From positions 2,694,501 to 2,758,500 of the forward strand of contig NZ_CAMTTE010000001.1 in the NCBI RefSeq assembly GCF_947077775.1: 64,000 bases of DNA. The letters are read 5' to 3'. Under the pieces are notes generated by a model, which searched no databases, was not told the DNA's origin, and saw only the letters and a program-made list of their open reading frames with translations. Below, one piece after another: positions 44,363 to 53,723 of the stretch (position 1 is the first letter of the stretch; the number at the start of each line of letters is the position of its first letter). Made by a program: the position numbers and the translations under genes. This DNA comes from Salinibacter pepae. GTDB taxonomy: Bacteria; Bacteroidota; Rhodothermia; Rhodothermales; Salinibacteraceae.

Positions 44363-45877
44363 ATGACGGCTTCTTCCCGACATGTCCACCCCGGATGCAC
44401 GACCCGGTACACAAGGGCCATCCCGGCCAGCCTGATCGTCTGGGCGGGCCTCTGCGCCTTGCTGATGGGGGCGTCCGCCCGGCCCGCGCAGGGGCAGGGC
44501 GGGGGCCCGATTCAGTCGGAGGTGTCGGTCTTCGGGGCGGGGGCGAGCACGGAGGGGCTGCCCTTCTGGCTGGGCGCGAACCAGTACGGGCGGCTGGGCC
44601 GGAGCGGGACCCCCCTCGGGGCGCGCCTCGCGGCCCGGCGGCCCTTTTCGGGCGTAAAGGGCGGGCTCGACTACGCCGTCGGGGCGAGCCTTCTGGGACG
44701 GGCCTCCGCCAACAGCACGCTCCACGTGCAGGAGCTCTACGGGCAGCTCCGGTACGGGCCGTTGCAGCTGACGGCCGGGTGGAAGAAGCAGGTCATCGGC
44801 CGGGTCGACACGGCCCGCTCGCTCGGGGGCATCACGCGGAGCGAAAACGCGACGCCCCTGCCGAAGGTGCGCGTGTCGACGCCCGGCTACGTGCCCGTCC
44901 CCGGCACGAACGGATTCCTGGGGGTGAAGGGGTACCTCGCCCACGGGTGGATGGGGGCAGACCGGGTGGTGCAGAATGCCTTTCTGCACGAGAAGTACGG
45001 GTACCTCCGCCTGCTGCCCCCCGAGTGGCCGGTGACGCTCCACGCGGGGCTGATCCACCACGCGGTCTGGGGCGGGACGCCGACGGACGCGGTGGCGGGC
45101 CGGGAGGCGGGGGCCTTCCGGGACGGCCTTCGGCAGTTCGGCCGCGTGTTCTTCGCGCTGCGCGACTCCGACGAGCGGGGGCCCGACCACATGGGCAACT
45201 ACGACTTCAGCGTCGACGTGACGGCCGGGCCTGTGGAAGCACAGGTCTATCGCCAGTTCTTCTTCGAGGACAAGCCGGGCCTCTGGTTCCGGAACGTGTG
45301 GGACGGGCTCTGGGGCGCAGGGCTGCGGCGGACGGGCGGGCCGGCCCTGGTGGAGGCGGTCCTGTACGAGCACTTCCGGTTCATCCGCCAGAACGCCAAG
45401 TACGCGGAGGGGCAGCGGGCGGGGGCGGACCGCAACTTCAGCCAAGGCCTCTACCGGTCGGGCTGGACCCACCGGGGACGCACGATCGGCCTGCCGCTCG
45501 TGACGCCGCCCGCGGGCACGCCGGGCGTCCCCGACGACCGGCCCGGCATCGCCAACAGCCTCGTCGTGGCTCATCACGTGGCCGTGGAGGGCACCGTGCG
45601 GCCGGGCCTGTCCTACCGGCTCACGGGCACCTACAGCGAAAACAGCGGCTCGAAGAGCCTGTGCTCGGACCCCGAGTGTACAGACCTGCTCGACGACCGC
45701 TTTTCGCGGACGGGCCAGTGGTCGTTTCTGGTAGAGGCCTTCGGGCGGGTGCCGGGGACGGAGGCGCTTGCCTACGACCTGGGCGTGGCGGTCGACACCG
45801 GCGACTTTCGCGAGGAAAGCGTGGGCGTGCGGGTCGGCCTCACGTGGCGGGGGCTGCACGATCCGCTAGGCCGCTAG
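44363..45877 (+). CDS. Capsule assembly Wzi-family outer-membrane protein
   Basis: About 504 residues. Residues 1-45 form a signal peptide with a long basic n-region and the hydrophobic core LIVWAGLCALLMGASA, ending before Pro/Gln-rich AQGQ. The rest is a beta-barrel with alternating aromatic and Gly-rich strands, including YGQLRYGPLQLTAGWKKQVI and GLIHHAVWGG, as in Wzi, which anchors capsule at the cell surface. The start at 44363 was chosen for the signal peptide. It is the only capsule-anchoring gene seen here and might hold the polymer made by region 1-37 kb. Confidence 0.85.
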   Translation: MTASSRHVHPGCTTRYTRAIPASLIVWAGLCALLMGASARPAQGQGGGPIQSEVSVFGAGASTEGLPFWLGANQYGRLGRSGTPLGARLAARRPFSGVKGGLDYAVGASLLGRASANSTLHVQELYGQLRYGPLQLTAGWKKQVIGRVDTARSLGGITRSENATPLPKVRVSTPGYVPVPGTNGFLGVKGYLAHGWMGADRVVQNAFLHEKYGYLRLLPPEWPVTLHAGLIHHAVWGGTPTDAVAGREAGAFRDGLRQFGRVFFALRDSDERGPDHMGNYDFSVDVTAGPVEAQVYRQFFFEDKPGLWFRNVWDGLWGAGLRRTGGPALVEAVLYEHFRFIRQNAKYAEGQRAGADRNFSQGLYRSGWTHRGRTIGLPLVTPPAGTPGVPDDRPGIANSLVVAHHVAVEGTVRPGLSYRLTGTYSENSGSKSLCSDPECTDLLDDRFSRTGQWSFLVEAFGRVPGTEALAYDLGVAVDTGDFREESVGVRVGLTWRGLHDPLGR

Positions 45878-45963
45878 GCGGGGGGAACAGGCGGGCGGGG
45901 CGGACAACAGAGGAAGGGAACGGATCCTGTTTCGGGGCTGAGCGTTTTGGGATCTGCATATAC

Positions 45964-46491
45964 ATGAACTCTAATTGTCCAACCATGCCTGCGCCTACGA
46001 CCGCAGAACAGGACCAGCAAGAGCGGTGGGTGGAAATTCGCTCGGATCCCGTTCTCCGCGAGCTTCCTTACAAGATCGAAACCAACCGCAGAGGACAGCT
46101 GATTTTGAGTCCACACTCCGCGTCGCATTCCGACACGCAGGGCGACCTCATCGCTCTTCTGCACGAGCACGCAGGCGGGGGACGGGTCCGGCCGGAGTTC
46201 CCCATCGTGACGGCGAAGGGGACAAAGGTTGCCGACGTCGTCTGGTGCACGGCCGCGCGGAGGAACGAGATGGAAGAGACGGGGGATCCCCCCACCTTGG
46301 CCCCGGAGGTGTGCATCGAAGTCATGTCCGAGTCGAACGACTGGGACGAGATGGACGAGAAGCGTGCGCTCTATCGCGAGGCGGGAGCCAAGGAGGTTTG
46401 GGTTGTAACCGAAGAGAAGAGCATCCGCTTCTTTGCCGATGAGGAGCGAGACACGTCCGATGTAATCCCGGGCGTCCCAAATCGCCTGTGA
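45964..46491 (+). CDS. Uma2-family (restriction-endonuclease-fold) protein
   Basis: About 175 residues. The family pattern RELPYKIETNRRGQLILSPH (near residue 40), then RPEFPIVTAKGTKVADVVWC and LAPEVCIEVMSESN with YREAGAKEVWVV, are the core strands of the Uma2/DUF820 PD-(D/E)xK fold. The Asp of KVADVVW and the Glu of CIEVMS are the predicted catalytic residues. The start may be 45964 or the ATG at 45985. The role of this family is poorly known; it is abundant in multi-copy genomes. Confidence 0.85.
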   Translation: MNSNCPTMPAPTTAEQDQQERWVEIRSDPVLRELPYKIETNRRGQLILSPHSASHSDTQGDLIALLHEHAGGGRVRPEFPIVTAKGTKVADVVWCTAARRNEMEETGDPPTLAPEVCIEVMSESNDWDEMDEKRALYREAGAKEVWVVTEEKSIRFFADEERDTSDVIPGVPNRL

Positions 46492-46648
46492 GGAACGGTT
46501 GGTGTTCAGAACGTCTGCGGGCAGATTGTCCTTCCGAATTGTCTGGAGAGACGAGGCTGACCGAACTGGATACAGTAAATGTTAGAGTTCTGTGTAGAAC
46601 CGAACGGGCGTTGACATCCCTGCCTGCGTACCGTACCGTACGGTAGTC

Positions 46649-46792
46649 ATGAATCAGCGCGCTCTCCCATCCGCCATTCCGTCCGCGGCCAGCGCCTCTG
46701 TCGGCGCGACCGAAGGCCGCTGCGCCTTTGCCCGCTTCTATCTGGGCTACGTGTATGTCTATTTTTATCTCTGGACGGCCGGCGGCTCGTAG
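46649..46792 (+). CDS. Aromatic-amino-acid leader peptide
   Basis: A 47-residue open frame, MNQRALPSAIPSA and so on, whose C-terminal part is ARFYLGYVYVYFYLWTAGGS with five Tyr, two Phe and one Trp codons close together. It lies 137 bases upstream of the chorismate mutase gene, with a strong rho-independent terminator in between. This is the arrangement of an attenuator: when charged Tyr/Phe/Trp tRNA is scarce the ribosome stalls on these codons and the terminator is avoided. The reading is by translation; regulation is inferred. Confidence 0.7.
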   Translation: MNQRALPSAIPSAASASVGATEGRCAFARFYLGYVYVYFYLWTAGGS

Positions 46793-46815
46793 CGCGCGTA
46801 CCCTCTTGTTGTTGC

Positions 46816-46854
46816 ACCCCGCCGGCCGATCGCCTTCGGCCCCGGCGGGGTTTT
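46816..46854 (+). terminator. Rho-independent terminator, candidate attenuator of the chorismate mutase gene
   Basis: A 10-bp GC-rich outer stem pairs ACCCCGCCGG (46816-46825) with CCGGCGGGGT (46842-46851), and an inner helix CCGA/TTCGG encloses a short loop. The right arm is followed by TTTT (46851-46854). It begins 24 bases after the leader peptide stop and lies 76 bases before the chorismate mutase ATG. An antiterminator pairing with the leader was not resolved. Confidence 0.75.
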
Positions 46855-46929
46855 CGCATGTGTGGGCCGATGGCGCCGCGCCCGGTGGGTCCCCCGACGC
46901 ATTCTGACCCCCACGCCAGCGACCCACCC

Positions 46930-47313
46930 ATGTCCACGTCTCCCAGCCCAACGACCGTGCCGGAGGCCCGCGCCCGCATCGACGAGATCAACGAGCGGGT
47001 CGTGGAGCTGCTCGCCGAGCGGCAGGCCATCGTCGACGCCCTCTGCGAGTTGAAGGCCGACGCCGACCGCACTGTGCGCGACCCCGAGCGCGAGGCCGAA
47101 CTGCTGGCCCACGTCCGGGCCGTGGCGGACGAGGCGGGCCTGCCGCCCACCCTCGCCGAGACCCTCTTCGAAGAGATCCTGGCCCACTCCGTCGAGCGCC
47201 AGCGGCGCCAGCGGGCCGACGGGGCCGCGGGGCCGTCCGCCGAGGAGCCGTCCGCCGAGGAGCCCGCGGAGAAGGCGACCGGGGCCGTCTCCACGTGTGG
47301 GGCGCAGGCGTAG
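46930..47313 (+). CDS. Chorismate mutase, AroQ type
   Basis: A 127-residue all-helical AroQ-type mutase converting chorismate to prephenate, the first step towards Phe and Tyr. Helix 1 is EARARIDEINERVVELLAER, followed by the ligand-binding Lys region CELKADADRTV and RDPEREAELL, then EEILAHSVERQRR. The frame is open from 46858, but the ATG at 46930 gives the usual N terminus. There is a poorly conserved acidic tail of about 30 residues after the helical domain. A leader peptide and terminator lie upstream, suggesting control by aromatic amino acids. Confidence 0.88.
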   Translation: MSTSPSPTTVPEARARIDEINERVVELLAERQAIVDALCELKADADRTVRDPEREAELLAHVRAVADEAGLPPTLAETLFEEILAHSVERQRRQRADGAAGPSAEEPSAEEPAEKATGAVSTCGAQA

Positions 47314-47417
47314 GCGGGGCCCCCTCCGGCGATGTGCCCGCGCCGCCGGGGCCGAATCTCTCGGGACGGGCGGGCATTCAAGACGGGCCTGTTCTCGTGA
47401 ATTGGTTGGCGTTCCTC

Positions 47418-47849
47418 ATGAGCTCGTCCTCGGACCGCCCGGACTTCGTGCCGGAGTACAACAAGCCGGATGCGCCCGGCCTGCACATGAACTTCGACAA
47501 CACGGTCTCGCTCTACCACATAGTGCGGCCGGACGACGACTTCGAGACGGCGGCGCAGGACGTCTTTGCGCTGCTCAAGGAGGCGCAGGCGGAGTTTCCG
47601 GACTGGCCGCGGGTCCTGTACCTCGACATTCAGGGGCACGCCCGGGACGACGAGCGCCTGGAGGAGGACATGGTGGAGCTGCAGCAGGAGTTTCTGCTCG
47701 CCGCCATGGGCAAGTTCTTCACCGCCCTGGCCCTGCCGCTCGTGTCGGTCGTCAACCCGGACGACCAGGTGAACGACCTGCCGGACGAGCTCGTCCTGCA
47801 GCCCCCCGATGCGGAGCTGCCCGAGGAGACGGCCTGGCCCAAAGAGTGA
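47418..47849 (+). CDS. Conserved hypothetical acidic protein
   Basis: A 143-residue protein beginning MSSSSDRPDFVPEYNKPDAP and ending PEETAWPKE. It is very acidic, and VLYLDIQGHARDDERLEEDM followed by FLLAAMGKFFTALALPLVSV suggests a helical domain with one hydrophobic surface; there is no signal peptide. The function is unknown. The start at 47418 is preferred, although the frame is open earlier. Composition is like the GC-rich core. Confidence 0.72.
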   Translation: MSSSSDRPDFVPEYNKPDAPGLHMNFDNTVSLYHIVRPDDDFETAAQDVFALLKEAQAEFPDWPRVLYLDIQGHARDDERLEEDMVELQQEFLLAAMGKFFTALALPLVSVVNPDDQVNDLPDELVLQPPDAELPEETAWPKE

Positions 47850-47944
47850 GGCCCCGAACGGGCAGCCTTGTCGGCCAGTCGGGCGAGCCCCGACGCCGGT
47901 GCCCCCGCCGTTCATTCTTCCCCGCGAAACGCACAGTTGCCCCC

Positions 47945-48100
47945 ATGATGCTTCCCATCGCCCTTCTCCAGCGCGCCGCATCGTTCCAGGCGGACGCGCC
48001 GGTCGGGACGGGCATCGAGTGGCTCACCCTGGCCGCGATCTTCGTGCCCGCCGTGCTTCTCGTCGTGCTCGTCTACTGGGGGGCCCAGGAGACGGTGTGA
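47945..48100 (+). CDS. Small single-pass membrane protein
   Basis: A 51-residue protein starting MMLPIALLQRAASF with one strongly hydrophobic segment, EWLTLAAIFVPAVLLVVLVY, near the C terminus, then WGAQETV. No family was recognised. It is not visible as a separate product of longer frames. It lies between two acidic protein genes. Expression is inferred from composition and the clear ATG. Confidence 0.55.
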   Translation: MMLPIALLQRAASFQADAPVGTGIEWLTLAAIFVPAVLLVVLVYWGAQETV

Positions 48101-48250
48101 GAGGGGCCCCGCCTCTCCCTCCACTCGGGTGGGGCATGGAGCCGTGGGCCCATCCCGCCCAGGGGCAGACTGCCCCCACGGCCCCGCCCGGCGCGCCCTT
48201 CGCTGATGAGTGGTAGGTTCTGAGGACGAGGCGGTGCACCGTCAACACGA

Positions 48251-48278
48251 AACGCCCGCGCCGGAGGGCACGGGCGTT
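48251..48278 (-). terminator. Hairpin terminator downstream of the TPR gene
   Basis: A 12-base arm (48251-48262, AACGCCCGCGCC) pairs with 48267-48278 (GGCACGGGCGTT) with one mismatch and a 4-base loop. On the minus strand the stem is followed by only a short T-rich run, so the terminator is moderate. It ends 36 bases before the TPR stop codon and may also act for the plus-strand gene on the left. Confidence 0.5.
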
Positions 48279-48314
48279 CCGAGGGACACCGGAATGGCGC
48301 GGAGCAGCGGCGCG

Positions 48315-49229
48315 TCACACGTCGTCGCACTCGTTCTCCAGGTAGTGGTTGGCGCGGGCCTCGTAGTCGCCATACGTGGCGTTGGCAAACGTCTCGCAGG
48401 CGGAGGCCTTGTTGCCGGTTTCCATTTGCGACTCGGCGATCACGAAGTGGAACTTCGCGGCGTCGCTGCGGCTGCCCTGGTGCATCTCAAGTCCCTGGCG
48501 GGCTGCTTGAATGGCCTGCTGGTACTGCCCGCTCTCGTAAAGGGCCGTGCCGCGGTAGAACATCGCGTTTGCGTTCGGCTCCACGTACTCGGTCATCTGG
48601 TCGAGGGCGCTCAGGGCCTTGTCGATCTGGGCCTGCGACGGGCTGTCGCCCTGCAGGGCCTTCGAGGCGCGGGCCAGGAACTCGTCCCGGATGCGCTCGG
48701 TGGCTAAGCCCGCCACGCGGGTGTTGCCCACCTCGTTGCCCACCTCAATCGCCTGCCGCAGCGACTGCAGCCCGGCCTCCGTGCTGTCCTCCATGTTGAT
48801 GAGGGCCAGGCCCTGGTTGTACTGGACGGTGGGGTCGGCGTCCGTGTACTCCTGCAGCGTCTTGAAGTGGGACAGGGCGTCTGTGTAGTTCTCCTGCTTG
48901 AGCGCGGCGCTGCCGGCGCCCTTGAGGCTTTCGATGAGGTTGTTTTCAATCTTCCCGATGAGGTCGTCGAGCCCCAGCTTCTGGGCCAGCTCGATGGACT
49001 CCTCAAACCGCGTGGCGGCCACCTCGTAGTTCTCCGCGTTTCCGGCTTTGGCGCCTTCCTTGTACGTCTGCTGCAGCTCCTTCTTCAGCTTCTTCTTCTG
49101 AGCGTTGGACAGGGAGTTGTCGCTTTGAGCACGCACGCTCCCGGCGCCAAGCTGGAGCCCGAGCAGGCAGGCAAATGCGACGACCGTCCAGCGGGTTGCG
49201 AGAGCGCGGGGTAGCCAGTGGGTATTCAT
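48315..49229 (-). CDS. Exported TPR-repeat protein
   Basis: About 304 residues. The signal peptide is MNTHWLPRALATRWTVVAFA with a cleavage region near VRAQ. After a Lys-rich segment, five to six TPR-like helices pairs follow, including YEVAATRFEESIELAQKLGL, YTDALSHFKTLQEYTD and YQQAIQAARQGLEM. TPR domains mediate protein-protein contacts in the periplasm or at the outer membrane. The start at 49229 was chosen because the signal peptide begins there. The extra upstream frame is not supported. Confidence 0.85.
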   Translation of the reverse strand: MNTHWLPRALATRWTVVAFACLLGLQLGAGSVRAQSDNSLSNAQKKKLKKELQQTYKEGAKAGNAENYEVAATRFEESIELAQKLGLDDLIGKIENNLIESLKGAGSAALKQENYTDALSHFKTLQEYTDADPTVQYNQGLALINMEDSTEAGLQSLRQAIEVGNEVGNTRVAGLATERIRDEFLARASKALQGDSPSQAQIDKALSALDQMTEYVEPNANAMFYRGTALYESGQYQQAIQAARQGLEMHQGSRSDAAKFHFVIAESQMETGNKASACETFANATYGDYEARANHYLENECDDV

Positions 49230-49770
49230 GACTGGAAGACTGGTTGCGGGGAAGAATGAAAAAACCGTCGACGTCAAACACTAGACACGGTAGGAGTGCC
49301 CCGTACGTTTGTTTCCGGGGCCGAGGGCCCCGACGCCGACGGGGGCAGGCCGGCGGGCGGGAGGGCCGCCGCTGCCGTCGTTGTGGAGTTCAAAAGGTAC
49401 AACGTCTGTGCCGGAAGTGCAGCCGGGCCGACGAACCGGACGTGCTCGCCGGCCAAAGGGGCCGCGGCCCGCGGTGGGCTTCCAGAACGGTCGAAAATAT
49501 GAAGACGGCCTGGGGGGTGGGGCGGGCGAGGACGGGGGCGGGTCGTAGGCGGCAGTGCGCAGCGTTGTCCAGAATCGAGGACATTCCGGACCCGCCGAAA
49601 GAGGGGCGGTGCACGAGAAAATCGCGGCGGGCGCGCTGGCATTCGGCCCCCGATCTCGTTATTATCATGGCGGCGTCGCATCGAACGCGCACTCGACATG
49701 CGAGTGTCTCCCGCGCGTGGACGCCCACGGCCGTTCTTCTCGTTCTCTGCGCAACGCATCAATTCTGCCC
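49230..49770 (+). other. Intergenic region between divergent TPR and nucleotidyltransferase genes
   Basis: About 540 bases without a credible gene. Divergent promoters for both flanking genes should lie here. The sequence is GC-rich with GGGGCCG words. I see no operator, hairpin or short RNA that I would defend. Confidence 0.5.
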
Positions 49771-50784
49771 ATGAAGCTCATCGTTCCCATGGCGGGGCGG
49801 GGCACCCGCGTCCGCCCGCACTCGCACGTCACCCCCAAGCCGCTTCTCAAGGTGCGAGGGCGGAGCATCGTCGAGCGCATCGTCGACACCTTCTCCCGCG
49901 TCCTCCCGGCGCCCCCCGACGACGGCGTGTTCGTCCTGGGGCCCGACTTCGGCACCGAAATCCGCGACCAGCTCACCGCGCTCTGCGACGAGCGGGGCAT
50001 CACGCCGCACTTCCCCGTCCAGGAGGAGGCCCTCGGCACGGCCCACGCCGTCGGCTGTGCGGGCGAGCACCTCCAGGGCGAGGGCGTCGTGGTGTTTGCG
50101 GACACGCTCTTTGGCCTGTCGGGCGAGGTGACCCTCGGCGACGCCGACGTGGTGGCGTTTGTCCGCGAAGTGGACGACCCGCGCCGGTTCGGCGTTGCCG
50201 TGCGCGACGGGGAGGAGGTCACCGAGCTCATCGAGAAGCCCGACGACCCGGTCTCCAACGAGGCGCTCATCGGGATCTACTACCTCCGCGAGCTGGCCGA
50301 CCTGAAGGCCGGCATCGACCACGTCATCGAGACCGACATGAAGGGCGCCGACGGCGAGTACCAGCTCACCGACGCGCTGGACCACCGCCTGCAGGAGGGC
50401 GACGTGTTTACCACGGCGGGTGTGGACGCGTGGATGGACTGCGGCACGATCCCGGCCCTGCTGGAGACCACCGGGCGCGTCCTGGAGCGGGAGTCCGGCG
50501 ACGCCCGCCAGGGCACCGTCGAGGACAGTGTCATCCACGACCCGGTCTACATCGGCCCGGGCGCGACCGTTGAGAACGCCGTCGTGGGTCCGCACGTCTC
50601 GATCGAAGAGGGCGCGACCGTCTCCGACGCGGTGGTGCGGGACAGCATTGTCTTTGCCGGCGGCACGGTCGAGAACGCGGTGCTCGCCGACTCCGTTATC
50701 GGGCGCCACGCCGCGGTCGACCTGCGGCCGGAACGCCTTAACGTGGGCGACCACTCCCAGGTCAACGTGGAGCTGCGCAGCTAG
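49771..50784 (+). CDS. Sugar-1-phosphate nucleotidyltransferase with left-handed beta-helix
   Basis: A 337-residue enzyme. The signature VPMAGRGTRVRPHSHVTPKP is the nucleotidyltransferase P-loop-like start; VVVFADTLFGLSG carries the metal-binding Asp; IEKPDDPVSNEALIGIYYL follows. From about 260 to the end are hexapeptide repeats (GPGATVENAVVGPHVSIEEG) forming a left-handed beta-helix as in dTDP- and UDP-sugar pyrophosphorylases. The frame is open from 49555, but MKLIVPMAG at 49771 is the true start. It probably activates glucose-1-phosphate or a similar sugar with dTTP or UTP. Confidence 0.87.
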   Translation: MKLIVPMAGRGTRVRPHSHVTPKPLLKVRGRSIVERIVDTFSRVLPAPPDDGVFVLGPDFGTEIRDQLTALCDERGITPHFPVQEEALGTAHAVGCAGEHLQGEGVVVFADTLFGLSGEVTLGDADVVAFVREVDDPRRFGVAVRDGEEVTELIEKPDDPVSNEALIGIYYLRELADLKAGIDHVIETDMKGADGEYQLTDALDHRLQEGDVFTTAGVDAWMDCGTIPALLETTGRVLERESGDARQGTVEDSVIHDPVYIGPGATVENAVVGPHVSIEEGATVSDAVVRDSIVFAGGTVENAVLADSVIGRHAAVDLRPERLNVGDHSQVNVELRS

Positions 50785-51093
50785 GGAGCGTCGGGCCCCA
50801 CCGAGTCCGAGGACGTTGCCGCCGTATCGACGGCACAGGGGCCCGCTGCGTGTGGATTTTGGGTGGACTACGGCATTTGGCGCCGCTGAGGGCGCGTGGG
50901 CCGCGTGGCGTTGGAGCAGCCGGGCCGGTCGATTGTTTATGATCCTGCGCCAGGCGGCGATGGCCTGCCGGGCCGGCGGAGCAACGGCCGGCCCTTCCGT
51001 GAACGGACACGCGTGAGAGGCGGATGTCGTTTTTCGCGCCCCGGTTCACGGCCCCCGAGCGTCCCCCCTTCACCCTTGCGTGCTACGCGCCCC
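50785..51093 (+). other. Spacer upstream of mutS2
   Basis: About 310 bases. The mutS2 frame is open from 50896, but the homology begins at 51094. No second gene or repeat is seen. Confidence 0.5.
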
Positions 51094-53553
51094 ATGGAGA
51101 CGTACCCGGACTCGCTGGATGAGAAGCTCGGCTTCGACGTCGTGCGCGACCGCCTGGCGGCCCGCGTGCAGAGCCCGCTGGGCGAGGAGCGGCTGGCGTC
51201 CATGCGGCCGGCCCGCACGATGGACTGGCTGCGGGGCGAGCTGGGGCGGGTGGAGGAGCTGCAGGGCGCCTTTCAGTACGGGGACTCGGTGCCGCTCAGC
51301 CCGATGTACGACCTGCGGGACGCCCTCCGCCGCGCCGCCCCGGAGGACGCCTACGTGGACCCGGAGGACCTGATGGCGACCCGGCGGACCCTCGTCACAC
51401 TCCGGCGCCTGAAGAAGCACTTCGAGGCGCGGCGCGAGGACTACCCGCGGCTGGCCGACGCCGTGGCGCGGGCCACCCCGCTCCCGGATCTCGAAGAGAC
51501 GATCGCGTCGATCCTCGACGAGGACGCGTCCATCCGGGACGACGCGTCGCCGGAGCTGCGGCGCCTGCGCCAGCAGATTCGCTCGAAGGAGGAGGAGCTC
51601 CGCACGACGCTCGACAAGGCGCTCCGCCACGCCGTGCGGGAGGGCCACGCCACCGGCGAGCAGGCCACCCTCCGCGGCGGGCGCATGGTGATCCCGGTCC
51701 GCGCCAGCGCGAAGGGGAAGGTGGAGGGCTTCGTGCACGACCGCTCCGCCAGCGGGCAGACCGTCTACATCGAGCCGGCGGCCTGCCTGGAGCTCAACAA
51801 CGAGGTGCGCGAGCTCCAGAGCGCCGAGCAGGCCGAGATCGAGCGCATCCTGCGCCGGGTGACCGACCACGTGCGGGCCGAGAGCGACGCGATTGAGGAG
51901 AATCTGACAGTGCTGGCCCAGTTCGACCTGCTGCGCGCGAAGGCCCGCTTTGCCAACCGCTTGGGCGCCGTCGTCCCCAAGCTTAACGACGAGGGCCACG
52001 TCGAGATCTACGAGGGCCGAAACCCGGTCCTGCAACTGCACTTCGAGGGGCGCGATGCCGGGGGCGCCACCGACGGGCGCGCCTCGGGCGAGGAGGAGGC
52101 CCTCCCGCCGCGGGAGGTGGTTCCCCTCGACCTGGAGCTCGGCGCCGACTTCCGCACGCTCGTGATCACCGGCCCCAACGCCGGGGGCAAGACGGTGACG
52201 ATGAAGACCGTCGGCCTCTTCTCGCTGATGCTCGCCTACGGACTGCCCCTTCCGGTGGCGCCGCACTCCTCGTTCCCGCTCTTCGACCAGATTGTGGCCG
52301 ACATTGGGGACGAGCAGTCCATCGAGGACGACCTGTCCACCTTCAGCTCGCACGTCTCCAACCTCCGTCACATGCTCTCCGCGGTCGGGGAGAACGCGCT
52401 CGTCCTGATCGACGAGGCCGGCACCGGCACGGACCCGGACGAGGGAGCGGCCCTCGCGCAGGCGGTGCTGGAGCAGCTCACGGAGGCCGGCGCCCGCACG
52501 ATCGCGACCACCCACCACGGGACGCTCAAGACGTACGCCCACGAGGCGGAGGCTGTCGAGAACGGGTCGATGGAGTTTGACCAGGAGACCCTGCGCCCCA
52601 CCCATCGCTACCAGGAGGGCGTGCCCGGGTCCTCCTACGCCTTCGAGATTGCCCGGCGCATGGGCCTGTCGGGCGACCTGCTGGACCGGGCCCGCACCCT
52701 GGCCGGGACCCAGAAGACGGCCATGGAGAACCTCATCACCACGTTCGAGCGGCGCACGCAGGAGCTGGAGGACGAGCTCTACGACGCCCGCAAGGCCCGC
52801 GAGAAGGCCGAGGCGGAGCAGCAGCGCTACGAGGAGAAGACAGAGAAGCTGGAGAAGGAGCGCGACGCGTTTCGCCAGCAGGCCCTGGAGGAGGCCGAGC
52901 GCATCGTGGAGGAGGCCAATGCCCGCATCGAGAACACGATCCGCGAGATCAAGGAGGCCCAGGCCGAGTCGGACGCCACCCAGGAGGCGCGGGAGCAGCT
53001 CGAAGACTACAAAGCGGACCTCCAGGCGCGGCGCGAGGAGGCGGCGCCGGAGCAGGACGCGGCGCCGGCGGAGGCGGACGGGGCGTCGCCGGCGGCCGCC
53101 GGCGGCCCCATCAACGAGGGCGACCAGGTGGTGGTGGACGACGGGTCGACCGCCGTGGAGGTGCAGGAGATCGAGGACGGAGAGGCCCGCCTGCTGATGG
53201 GCTCGATGCACATGCGCGTGTCGCTCGACCGCCTGACCCGCGTCGGCGGGCCGGAGTCTGCGGAGCCCGACGAAGAGGATACGGGCGGCAACGCCGAGAT
53301 GGCGGCGCTGGAGGCGAGCCCCTCGATCGACGTGCGCGGGGAGCGCGTGGACGAGGCCCGGCGGCAGGTGCAGCACTTCCTCGACGACGCCGTGGCGGCC
53401 AACCTCGACACGGTCGAGATCCTCCACGGAAAGGGCACCGGGACGCTCCGCAATGCCCTCCACGAGATGCTTTCGGATCGGCCCGACGTGGCGGACCACC
53501 GCAAGGCCCCCATTGAGGAGGGCGGGGCGGGCGTGACGAAGGTAGACCTCTGA
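51094..53553 (+). CDS. mutS2: Endonuclease MutS2
   Basis: An 819-residue MutS2. The start is METYPDSLDEKLGFDVVRDR. Walker A is GPNAGGKTVTMK (about residue 360); the Walker B region is LVLIDEAGTGTDPDEG near 430; DDLSTFSSHVSNL lies between them. From about 540 a long coiled-coil linker (EEKTEKLEKERDAFRQ) follows, and the last 80 residues form the Smr nuclease domain with the motifs SIDVRGERVDEARRQVQHFL and LHGKGTGTLRNAL. MutS2 acts on branched DNA and collided ribosomes depending on species; which it does here is unknown. Length is normal. Confidence 0.95.
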   Translation: METYPDSLDEKLGFDVVRDRLAARVQSPLGEERLASMRPARTMDWLRGELGRVEELQGAFQYGDSVPLSPMYDLRDALRRAAPEDAYVDPEDLMATRRTLVTLRRLKKHFEARREDYPRLADAVARATPLPDLEETIASILDEDASIRDDASPELRRLRQQIRSKEEELRTTLDKALRHAVREGHATGEQATLRGGRMVIPVRASAKGKVEGFVHDRSASGQTVYIEPAACLELNNEVRELQSAEQAEIERILRRVTDHVRAESDAIEENLTVLAQFDLLRAKARFANRLGAVVPKLNDEGHVEIYEGRNPVLQLHFEGRDAGGATDGRASGEEEALPPREVVPLDLELGADFRTLVITGPNAGGKTVTMKTVGLFSLMLAYGLPLPVAPHSSFPLFDQIVADIGDEQSIEDDLSTFSSHVSNLRHMLSAVGENALVLIDEAGTGTDPDEGAALAQAVLEQLTEAGARTIATTHHGTLKTYAHEAEAVENGSMEFDQETLRPTHRYQEGVPGSSYAFEIARRMGLSGDLLDRARTLAGTQKTAMENLITTFERRTQELEDELYDARKAREKAEAEQQRYEEKTEKLEKERDAFRQQALEEAERIVEEANARIENTIREIKEAQAESDATQEAREQLEDYKADLQARREEAAPEQDAAPAEADGASPAAAGGPINEGDQVVVDDGSTAVEVQEIEDGEARLLMGSMHMRVSLDRLTRVGGPESAEPDEEDTGGNAEMAALEASPSIDVRGERVDEARRQVQHFLDDAVAANLDTVEILHGKGTGTLRNALHEMLSDRPDVADHRKAPIEEGGAGVTKVDL

Positions 53554-53723
53554 CGCCAGGTAGGGCGCGCGGGTACGTCCAGGGGAAAGCGGGGTCCCAT
53601 TGTTTCCGTCCCTGCCGTTTCCGGCTGCGCCTGTGCCCTCCCCGCTGGACGAAACGCCCGCCGCTTTGTAGCTTCGTGGGCGACAGCCCGACTCGACGAC
53701 GTTCCTTAGTAGCCCTTCCACCG

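Noticed and set aside
44116-46491. A 791-residue open frame on the plus strand
   Set aside because: Only its last 175 codons match a family (Uma2). The earlier part is the shadow of the wzi-like gene in another frame, with Arg/Gly/Ala-rich composition.
51070-53721. Long minus-strand frame of 883 codons
   Set aside because: It is the antisense shadow of mutS2, without any domain and rich in Arg/Leu/His, as expected from high GC.
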